This document shows, piece after piece, positions 1 through 5,834 of a DNA stretch of 64,000 nt; position 1 is the stretch's first letter; the number at the start of each line of letters is the position of its first letter. Source of the DNA: Betaproteobacteria bacterium (lineage in GTDB: Bacteria > Pseudomonadota > Gammaproteobacteria > Burkholderiales > SG8-41); the NCBI GenBank assembly GCA_021732605.1, contig JAKFUS010000023.1:1-64000 (forward strand), given 5' to 3'. The translations under genes were made by a program, and so were the position numbers. The notes beneath the pieces were generated by a model that was not told where the DNA came from, did no database searches, and was given only the letters and a program-made list of their open reading frames with translations.

Positions 1-67
1 CATCGGCCTGTTTGAGAAAACCGATGATCTGTTCTTCGCTGTATCTGCTCTTCTTCATGTCCGTCAT
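1..67 (-). CDS. IS3-family transposase OrfA, N-terminal fragment (runs off the window)
   Basis: The minus strand encodes MKKSRYSEEQIIGFLKQAD, the typical first residues of an IS3-family OrfA helix-turn-helix protein, which binds the element ends and is normally joined to OrfB by programmed frameshifting. Two in-frame ATG codons are possible, at 67 and at 58; the second gives the usual MKKSR start. Only about 20 codons are visible, so the subgroup cannot be named. Confidence 0.8.
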   Translation of the reverse strand, partial: MTDMKKSRYSEEQIIGFLKQAD

Positions 68-127
68 TCTCCATGATTTGACGGACTTCTCTACTTCAGA
101 TTGGTAGGGCTGGCGGGGAGAAGGTCA
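1..127 (-). mobile_element. IS3-family insertion sequence, 5' end only
   Basis: The left edge holds the start of an IS3-type element reading toward coordinate 1. The OrfA transposase start lies at 58-67. The likely terminus, beginning TGACC on the minus strand, is near 127, where similarity to the adjacent RidA-type gene stops. The boundary is inferred from where the RidA-like reading breaks off; the other end and any target duplication are outside the window. Confidence 0.7.
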
Positions 128-215
128 CCGGCACCATGCCTGCCAGGTACACCACACTGTTGAAAATGGCGGCTTCGCTGTAACGCGCCGCGACATGCAG
201 TCTTTGCAGACCCAT
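96..215 (-). pseudogene. RidA-family protein, 5' fragment cut by the insertion sequence
   Basis: Reading leftward from the ATG at 215, the first 29 residues (MGLQRLHVAARYSEA, then a VVYLAGMVP segment) match the N-terminus of RidA/YjgF-family proteins, small enamine/imine deaminases of about 115-130 residues. At about residue 30 the match stops and the frame runs into the insertion sequence, ending at a TGA at 96-98 after 39 codons. The active-site arginine region of the family is therefore lost. A ribosome binding site (CAGGAG) precedes the start, so the gene was functional before insertion. Whether the remainder lies beyond the other end of the element cannot be seen here. Confidence 0.75.
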
Positions 216-328
216 TGATTGCTCCTGTTGTTGAATCTGATTGTTTTTACACTGCTCCGGCAATTGTCGATGTTCACCGGCAGCCGTGCAACGGGCACGG
301 TGCCGCGTCCTGTGTTTTAATCCGGGCC

Positions 329-1171
329 ATGCTTTCCTACCGCCACCAGTTCCACGCCGGCAATGTCGCCGACGTGTTCAAACATGCCATGCTGACGCAA
401 TTGCTGGTCGCATTGGCCAAAAAAGACAAGCCGTTCGCCATGCTCGACACCCATGCCGGCATCGGCCGCTACGACCTGACACATGCCTGGTCGCAAAAAA
501 CCGAAGAATGGCGGCACGGCATCGGCCGTGTCTGGGCACGCACCGATGCACCGCCGGCGCTGACGCCCTACCTTGAAGCCGTACGGGCCGACAATCCTGA
601 CGGCCATCTAAAACACTATCCCGGTTCGCCGCGCATCGCACGCCGGCTGATGCGCAAGGACGACCGGCTGGTGTTGTGCGAACTGAACAAGGACGACTGC
701 GCAGCGCTGAAACTTTTGTTTGCCAGCGCGCGCCACACTGCCATCCATAATCAGGACGGGTTTCTGGCACTCAAGGGATTCCTGCCGCCGCCGGAGCGGC
801 GCGGCCTGACCTTCATCGATGCATCTTTCGACCAAGCCGATGAATTTGGCCGCATCACCCGCGCCATCAAGGAAGCACACACCCGTTTCGCCACCGGCAT
901 GATTGCCGTCTGGTATCCGCTGATGGCGTCCTCGGCGATGCAGGCATTCGCCCGCAGCCTGCAGGCCATGGGCCTGCCGAAAACGCTGCAACTGGAATTG
1001 TCTGTGTACCCGGAAGACTGGACCGAGCACATCCGCGGCAGCGGCATGATCGTGGTCAACCCGCCGTTCGGACTGGATCGGGAAGTGCCGCCACTACTCG
1101 ACTGGCTGTGGCGGGCGATGTCACCGGAAAATGCGGGCGGCACGCGCTGCGAGTGGCTGGTACCGGAATAA
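329..1171 (+). CDS. rlmJ: 23S rRNA (adenine(2030)-N6)-methyltransferase RlmJ
   Basis: RlmJ methylates N6 of A2030 in 23S rRNA using S-adenosylmethionine. The 280-residue product has the expected length and begins with the family's highly conserved MLSYRHQFHAGN segment. The SAM-binding motif I appears as DTHAGIG near residue 40 and the catalytic NPPF motif lies at residues 244-247. The open frame extends upstream to 215, but the conserved N-terminus fixes the start at the ATG at 329. It converges on efp and shares a bidirectional terminator with it. Confidence 0.95.
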   Translation: MLSYRHQFHAGNVADVFKHAMLTQLLVALAKKDKPFAMLDTHAGIGRYDLTHAWSQKTEEWRHGIGRVWARTDAPPALTPYLEAVRADNPDGHLKHYPGSPRIARRLMRKDDRLVLCELNKDDCAALKLLFASARHTAIHNQDGFLALKGFLPPPERRGLTFIDASFDQADEFGRITRAIKEAHTRFATGMIAVWYPLMASSAMQAFARSLQAMGLPKTLQLELSVYPEDWTEHIRGSGMIVVNPPFGLDREVPPLLDWLWRAMSPENAGGTRCEWLVPE

Positions 1172-1220
1172 CATCTGGAATAAATTCGCGGGAATAAACA
1201 CAGGAATAGATACAGGAAAT

Positions 1221-1252
1221 AAAAAACGCCGCAGGGGATCTGCGGCGTTTTG
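1221..1252. terminator. Bidirectional rho-independent terminator between rlmJ and efp
   Basis: A 7-bp perfect stem (CGCCGCA / TGCGGCG) is flanked by six A on the left and four T on the right, so it can end transcription of the convergent rlmJ and efp genes. Confidence 0.85.
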
Positions 1253-1268
1253 TCGACTGCGTGACGAT

Positions 1269-1829
1269 TTAGCCCTTGGTGCGGCTGCGGTATTCGCCGG
1301 TGCGGGTATCAATTTCGATCTTGTCGCCGGTGGCGCAGAACAGCGGCACCGGGATTTCATAGCCCGTAGCCAGTTTTGCCGGTTTCAGCACTTTGCCCGA
1401 GGTGTCGCCGCGCACCGCGGGTTCAGTGTAGATGATCTCGCGTACGATGGTCTGCGGAATCTCCACCGAAATCGTACGGCCTTCATACAAAGTGACTTCG
1501 CAAGCCATGCCGTCTTCGAGGTAATTCAGCGCGTCGCCCATGTTTTCCTTGTCGACCTCGAACTGGTTGAACTCGGCATCCATGAACACGTAAGACGGTT
1601 CCGCAAAGTAGGAATAGGTCACATCCTTGCGCTCGAGCTGTACCATGTCGAATTTTTCGTCAGCGCGATAGACGGTTTCCGTGCCGCCAGTCGACAGCAG
1701 GTTCCTCAACTTCATTTTGACCACTGACGCATTGCGGCCCGATTTGCTGAAATCGGCTTTCAGGACGACCATCGGGACATCACCGACCATGATCACGTTG
1801 CCTGCGCGGATTTCCTGTGCGATTTTCAT
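1269..1829 (-). CDS. efp: Elongation factor P (EarP/rhamnosyl-arginine type)
   Basis: EF-P relieves ribosome stalling at polyproline stretches. The 186-residue protein shows the standard three-domain EF-P organisation. The loop that reaches the peptidyl-transferase centre reads SKSGRNAS, with arginine at position 32 instead of the lysine used in EpmA-type EF-Ps. Arg32 is the residue rhamnosylated by EarP in Neisseria and Pseudomonas. The ATG at 1829 ([11 protein letters not shown]) is preferred over a TTG six bases upstream because it gives the family N-terminus and the Arg32 numbering. earP lies 36 bases upstream on the same strand. Confidence 0.96.
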   Translation of the reverse strand: MKIAQEIRAGNVIMVGDVPMVVLKADFSKSGRNASVVKMKLRNLLSTGGTETVYRADEKFDMVQLERKDVTYSYFAEPSYVFMDAEFNQFEVDKENMGDALNYLEDGMACEVTLYEGRTISVEIPQTIVREIIYTEPAVRGDTSGKVLKPAKLATGYEIPVPLFCATGDKIEIDTRTGEYRSRTKG

Positions 1830-1865
1830 ACCCAAATACCCTTGATTAGCCGGAGTAAAAAGGCG

Positions 1866-3020
1866 CTATTTTACCCTGTTGGCCACAAATCCGACCAGTT
1901 GCCCGGCCATGTCGGCATGGCTGGCCAAATCCCGGGCCCAGCGGCCCGCATGCAGCCTGATTTCCCCCTGCGCCGCACGCAATGCCGGCCACGCCGCCCC
2001 CAAACCTTTCGGGGCACCGTTCCAGCACCGCCAGAACTCACACAGGGCAGCGGACGCTGCCGGCGCCTGCTCAGCGCAATAACGATTAAGGTAAGCCTGC
2101 AGCTTGCGCTGATGCGCGCCATCGTCCTGGCGATAGGGTTGCCAGACCAGCGGCCGCGCCGCCCACTGCGCCCGCACAAACGAATCTTCGCCGCGGACAA
2201 AATTGAGGTCGCAGGCCCATAGCAGTTCGTCATATCGCGCCTGCGGCAGAAACGGCAATGCGCGCACCTCAAGCGCACCCCGTCGCCACGGCCCGCAATC
2301 ATCGGCCGCCACACCGAAAAACGACCGCACCGCCGGCAGCAACGTGTCGCCCGGCACCGCGACCAGCACGGGTTTCGCATCCTGCGCCATTACTGCCAGC
2401 AATCCGGCAATGGGTGCATCGTTATAGGCAAACAACGATACCGCCAAGGTGTTCTCCGCAATATCAGTCAAGCCCATGTCGCGCCAGAAAGCCTGTCGCA
2501 CTGCAGCGTCAAAAGCCGCCCTTCGCGATTGCAGCTCCGCCTCGCGCAGCAAACCGCCGGTGGCAGACGTGAATCCGGGAAAGAAAAAATAACGCGGCAA
2601 TGGCAATCGGGGGTGCGGCGATGATAGCCCGTGGTGTTCATCCACCCAGGATTCAGCGCTCAGGTATTCAAGCACGATCCACAGCGGCGGACGCGTGCCG
2701 GCTGCCATCGCAGTGACATAAGCCTCAGGCAAGCCGCAGCCAAAGGCTTCAACGACTACCGCCGCATCATCAGGCAGCGGCGTCGCATCCTGCCAGCGAC
2801 AAACGGTAATGCCATCAACCTGCTGCCGCTGAGCCGCCGCATCCAGCGCCGGATGCAATGCGCGCAAAGTGGCGAGATCATCGATCCACAGGCGAACCGG
2901 CAGGCCGTGTTCGCGATGCAGTATCCGCGCCAGGCGCCAGCAGACGCCGGCGTCGCCGAAGTTATCGACAACCTTGCAGAAAATATCCCAGGTCTTCGGA
3001 ATGGAATGTACAACGGCCAT
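1866..3020 (-). CDS. earP: EF-P arginine rhamnosyltransferase EarP
   Basis: EarP transfers rhamnose from dTDP-L-rhamnose to Arg32 of EF-P. The 384-residue product has the GT-B-like EarP (formerly DUF2331) pattern. The N-terminal VVDNFGDAGVCWRLAR segment contains the two catalytic aspartates (D19 and D23 here), and a C-terminal RGEDSFVRAQWA segment belongs to the nucleotide-sugar site. It lies directly upstream of efp in the same direction, so modifier and target are likely co-transcribed. Its start at 3020 follows the cold-shock gene terminator. Confidence 0.95.
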   Translation of the reverse strand: MAVVHSIPKTWDIFCKVVDNFGDAGVCWRLARILHREHGLPVRLWIDDLATLRALHPALDAAAQRQQVDGITVCRWQDATPLPDDAAVVVEAFGCGLPEAYVTAMAAGTRPPLWIVLEYLSAESWVDEHHGLSSPHPRLPLPRYFFFPGFTSATGGLLREAELQSRRAAFDAAVRQAFWRDMGLTDIAENTLAVSLFAYNDAPIAGLLAVMAQDAKPVLVAVPGDTLLPAVRSFFGVAADDCGPWRRGALEVRALPFLPQARYDELLWACDLNFVRGEDSFVRAQWAARPLVWQPYRQDDGAHQRKLQAYLNRYCAEQAPAASAALCEFWRCWNGAPKGLGAAWPALRAAQGEIRLHAGRWARDLASHADMAGQLVGFVANRVK

Positions 3021-3078
3021 AAGCGGATCCGATTATGCGATGCCGCGCAACGGCGGTGGCTTTACAGAAAATGCAGAC

Positions 3079-3107
3079 AAAAAAAACCGGGCTTGCGCCC
3101 GGTTTTT
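3079..3107. terminator. Terminator downstream of the cold-shock gene
   Basis: The hairpin ACCGGGC-ttgc-GCCCGGT, with an A-tract on one side and a T-tract on the other, lies between the cold-shock gene and earP. It can terminate the cold-shock transcript and separate it from earP-efp. Confidence 0.85.
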
Positions 3108-3121
3108 CTGGAGCGTCCGGC

Positions 3122-3328
3122 TTAGGCAGCCTGGATGTTGCTCGCTTGTTGCTTGCCCTTGTTGCCGGCGGTGATGTCAAACGTCACCTTCTGGCCTTCT
3201 TTGAGGGTTTTGAAACCGTTCATGTTGATGCCCGAGAAATGGGCAAAGAGGTCTTCGCCACCGCCGTCCGGGGTGATGAAGCCGAAACCTTTAGCGTCGT
3301 TGAACCACTTAACAGTACCTGTTGCCAT
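3122..3328 (-). CDS. CspA-family cold-shock protein
   Basis: This 68-residue single cold-shock-domain protein is an RNA/DNA-binding OB fold acting as an RNA chaperone. RNP1 reads KGFGFI (residues 13-18) and RNP2 reads DLFAHF (26-31). Length and sequence match beta-proteobacterial CspA paralogues. The open frame extends further upstream, but the [10 protein letters not shown] start at 3328 is fixed by homology and preceded by an AAGGA-type site. It is monocistronic, with its own terminator, and has a long gene-free region upstream where a structured 5' leader would be expected. The particular csp paralogue cannot be assigned. Confidence 0.95.
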   Translation of the reverse strand: MATGTVKWFNDAKGFGFITPDGGGEDLFAHFSGINMNGFKTLKEGQKVTFDITAGNKGKQQASNIQAA

Positions 3329-3702
3329 GATGTTGTCTTCCTTTTGAGGATGGTTAATTTTCGGCTTGCGCCGAGCATCGTATTTAAATCTCACAGCCCC
3401 AAAAGCACGAACACCACATACTGCTAACGCGGGAACCGCTGACTTTCAAGCACTTGAAACCAAACACGCGTTGCCGTTATACGTAATGCTCGTGACAGCG
3501 TCAAGCGCATTGTGGAACCCAATTACGGTAAAAATAAATATCAATTAAATCAAATACTTAAAAACAACCCGGGAAGCACTCAGGCAATATCTTCTACGAT
3601 CTTTTTGATTCGCAGCGGCGCATCGCGTATGCCTTGAGCATGGATTCAGATGCTGGCAGCAATTCCCGGCGGCGCCCCAAGGATGGACGTCGCCCCCTCA
3701 AT
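3329..3702. other. Gene-free region: cold-shock leader/promoter and end of the soe operon
   Basis: There is no convincing gene. The part nearest 3329 should carry the promoter and 5' leader of the cold-shock gene and is locally A+T-rich (3520-3570), but no clean -10/-35 pair is visible. The frame of the upstream 108-residue protein continues here after its TGA, interrupted by another TGA, and was not accepted as coding. Confidence 0.5.
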
Positions 3703-4029
3703 TCAGTTCATGGGCGGTGCCGGCATGCGCTGGCGCATACGGCGGCGGTCCAGCCACCAGGCAAACACCGGCAGTATGAAAAATCCTCCGGGCATGACCA
3801 CCAGCACCAGGTAAGGACTCAGCCGTGACAACCGGGTGAGATGGTCGCGCAGCAGCGCACGGTCTTCGTTGGACCAGCTCTGGCCGTTACGCGGCTTCAT
3901 CAGGATGGGCACCACGCCGCGCGTCTGCTGCATTTCGGCCAGCAGCCGCTGCTTTTCACGTTGCGTCAGGTTGCTGACCGATTGAAAAGTCCGGCGGGCG
4001 TGACTGCGGATGATGTGGAGCGGCGGCAT
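3703..4029 (-). CDS. Small membrane protein of unknown function, downstream of soeC
   Basis: The function is not recognised. The 108-residue product has a basic N-terminal half (RRTFQ, REKQR), then one hydrophobic segment near residues 75-95 (YLVLVVMPGGFFILPVFAWW) followed by a basic DRRRMRQRM tail. The layout recalls short LETM1-like proteins of beta-proteobacteria, but I cannot confirm this. It starts at the ATG at 4029, 20 bases after the soeC stop, so it is probably the last gene of the soe operon. A longer in-frame upstream extension overlaps soeC and was rejected. Confidence 0.55.
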   Translation of the reverse strand: MPPLHIIRSHARRTFQSVSNLTQREKQRLLAEMQQTRGVVPILMKPRNGQSWSNEDRALLRDHLTRLSRLSPYLVLVVMPGGFFILPVFAWWLDRRRMRQRMPAPPMN

Positions 4030-4049
4030 CGAACTGCTGGAGCCAATGG

Positions 4050-4988
4050 TCAGGAGACCGTCTGATAATAAAGGTTTTGCGGATGATTGGCTTGGGCAAA
4101 AAAGAACCAGCGCTCGACAATCAGTCCGCCGAACTGCACCGCGCAGGCCAGCCACAGCAGGGCCAGCGCTGGCGCCGCCAGAGACGCGGACAGCAGCAAT
4201 ACCGGAATCACGAAGGCGCCAGCCAGGAATACCCATTGCACCGCGCGCAAGGCGCCCGGGCTGCGGCCGTGAAAAAATTCACGGGTATTGAACGAGCCGC
4301 CCATGAAGCCTTGGGATTTCTGCGCGATTTTCGGATGCTTGATGCCGATCGCCGTCTGCAGGCTGGAGCGCGGCTTCAACCGGGCATTGCGTTGCAACGA
4401 GATCACGCGAGTCAGCAGTCCGGCGACGGTCAGCGCAATCGCCCAGGCCACGATGCAAGCAGTGAATGTTTCGCCCCGCTGCCCGGCCAGCGCCGCCGCC
4501 AGCGTGACACCCGAAGCGCAGCCGAGGATGGTGAAGTTGACCAGCGTCAGCGGCGACGCCCATTCCTGCAGGAACTTGATGCAGGCGTAAATCATCCCCG
4601 TGCACAGGAACAGCCCCAGGCACAGCAGCACACCTGCAACCCCAAGCAGCAAGGTTGCGGAAACACCCTGCCAGTGCGCCCAGCCATAGGCCGCGACCAG
4701 CGTCATGAACGCCGGCAGCACGATGACCTCGCGTGACAGCCAGGACGTGCGCCACATCGCCGCCGAGCGCCACGCCCGCTCCGGATGCCCGAGGTGAAAA
4801 AACGAAGCCAGCAGTCCACCGGCCAACAGCAACAATGCCAGAACGCTGCCGGTCAAGTAAAACCCCGGCAACGGTGCTGCCGCAACGCCGGCAGCCACTA
4901 CTGCTTCAATAACAAACAGCGCGAGGAACAAACCCTGCCCCGCACCAATCAGCACAGTCAGCAGGATGACCGAGAGCGCCGGATTCAT
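4050..4988 (-). CDS. soeC: SoeC-type membrane anchor subunit (DmsC family)
   Basis: This 312-residue polytopic protein has about eight hydrophobic segments. Short motifs such as FHLGHPERAWRS place it in the DmsC/NrfD-like anchor group that passes electrons between an iron-sulfur subunit and the quinone pool. It follows the iron-sulfur subunit with a 13-base gap. By analogy with SoeABC of Allochromatium vinosum, it would anchor a cytoplasm-facing sulfite dehydrogenase. The anchor itself is not diagnostic; the substrate assignment rests on the A and B subunits. Confidence 0.75.
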   Translation of the reverse strand: MNPALSVILLTVLIGAGQGLFLALFVIEAVVAAGVAAAPLPGFYLTGSVLALLLLAGGLLASFFHLGHPERAWRSAAMWRTSWLSREVIVLPAFMTLVAAYGWAHWQGVSATLLLGVAGVLLCLGLFLCTGMIYACIKFLQEWASPLTLVNFTILGCASGVTLAAALAGQRGETFTACIVAWAIALTVAGLLTRVISLQRNARLKPRSSLQTAIGIKHPKIAQKSQGFMGGSFNTREFFHGRSPGALRAVQWVFLAGAFVIPVLLLSASLAAPALALLWLACAVQFGGLIVERWFFFAQANHPQNLYYQTVS

Positions 4989-5001
4989 GTCTTGCTCCCG
5001 C

Positions 5002-5733
5002 TTACCATGAAGTCACGTCATCCAGTGACGGATCCTTGACGCCAGGCCGTGGCAGTCTACCGTCGATCTTCAGCGGATTATCGGCGCGCTCGAGTTCGTC
5101 TTCATGAATGCGCATTTCCGTTCTGCGGCGCGGCAGATAATGATTGGCCGGCTGGGTGCCCCATTCCGGCATCAATGCATACCCCGAATTCTCGCGGATT
5201 GCTTTTGACACCACCGACTCTGCATCGTGTATGTCACCGTAGAGCCGCGCATTGGTCGGACAGGCCAGCACGCAGGCCGGCTTGCGCTCCGACTCCGGCA
5301 GTTTCGCGTCGTAAATGCGGTCCACACACAAAGTGCACTTCTTCATCACCTTCTGGTGCTCGTCGATCTCGCGCACGCCATACGGGCAGGCCCAGGCGCA
5401 GTACTTGCAGCCGATGCACTTGTCGTAATCAACCAGCACGATGCCGTCTTCCGGACGTTTGTAGCTGGCGCCCGTCGGACACACCGGCACACAGGGCGGA
5501 TCCTCGCAGTGCAGGCAGGATTTGGGGAAATGCACGGTCTGCGTATTCGGGAATTCACCGACCTCGAAGGTCTGCACGCGATTGAAAAACGTGCCGGTCG
5601 GATCCTTGTCGTACGGGTTGTCATCCGACAGGAAGCCGGCTTCGCCCGAGGTATTCCATTCCTTGCAACTGGTGACGCAGGCATGGCAGCCCACACAAAC
5701 GTTGAGGTCGATGACCAAAGCGAGCTGGGTCAT
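5002..5733 (-). CDS. soeB: SoeB-type iron-sulfur subunit, four [4Fe-4S] ferredoxin
   Basis: The 243-residue electron-transfer subunit has four cysteine clusters, the first being C13-x2-C16-x2-C19-x3-C23, followed by CLHCEDPPC, CIGCKYC and CTLCVD groups. The C-terminal SGYALMPEWGTQPANHYLP region resembles SoeB more than DmsB. The ATG at 5733 is chosen because AGGAG lies eight bases upstream; a GTG at 5742 falls too close to that site. The start codon and its ribosome site belong to a 32-bp unit repeated nearly three times, giving two further ATG-containing copies upstream. It sits between soeA and soeC. Confidence 0.85.
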   Translation of the reverse strand: MTQLALVIDLNVCVGCHACVTSCKEWNTSGEAGFLSDDNPYDKDPTGTFFNRVQTFEVGEFPNTQTVHFPKSCLHCEDPPCVPVCPTGASYKRPEDGIVLVDYDKCIGCKYCAWACPYGVREIDEHQKVMKKCTLCVDRIYDAKLPESERKPACVLACPTNARLYGDIHDAESVVSKAIRENSGYALMPEWGTQPANHYLPRRRTEMRIHEDELERADNPLKIDGRLPRPGVKDPSLDDVTSW

Positions 5734-5765
5734 CGCGAGCACTCCTGCTTATCGAGCTGGGTCAT
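5730..5765 (-). CDS. Mini-ORF 2 ahead of soeB (11 codons)
   Basis: The sequence MTQLDKQECSR is identical to mini-ORF 1. Its TGA overlaps the soeB ATG at 5733 in the arrangement ATGA, a geometry that usually gives translational coupling. Evidence is limited to the start, ribosome site and stop arrangement. Confidence 0.35.
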   Translation of the reverse strand: MTQLDKQECSR

Positions 5766-5797
5766 CGCGAGCACTCCTGCTTATCGAGCTGGGTCAT
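5762..5797 (-). CDS. Mini-ORF 1 ahead of soeB (11 codons)
   Basis: It reads MTQLDKQECSR and stops in a TGA that overlaps the ATG of mini-ORF 2. It has the same AGGAG site as soeB because it is a repeat copy. Translation is inferred only from the signals; it may act as a coupled leader or be an accident of the duplication. Confidence 0.35.
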   Translation of the reverse strand: MTQLDKQECSR

Positions 5798-5834
5798 CGC
5801 GAGCACTCCTCTGACCAAGGTATTTTTGATTTCA

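Larger units (their letters stand above)
5721..5810 (-). repeat. Tandem repeat, 32-bp unit, 2.8 copies, carrying the soeB translation start
   Basis: Copies at 5721-5752, 5753-5784 and 5785-5810 are identical where they overlap. Each contains, on the minus strand, AGGAG, an eight-base spacer, ATG and the codons for MTQL. Because 32 is not a multiple of three, each upstream ATG opens an 11-codon frame whose TGA overlaps the next ATG as ATGA. Confidence 0.95.

Noticed and set aside
3594-3702. In-frame continuation of the small soe-operon protein past its TGA (ending IRDAPLRIKKIVEDIA)
   Set aside because: Two TGAs would need to be read through, neither is in a UxxC or CxxU motif, and the extension has no counterpart I recognise. 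I treat the first TGA as a true stop, although the last 18 codons look protein-like.
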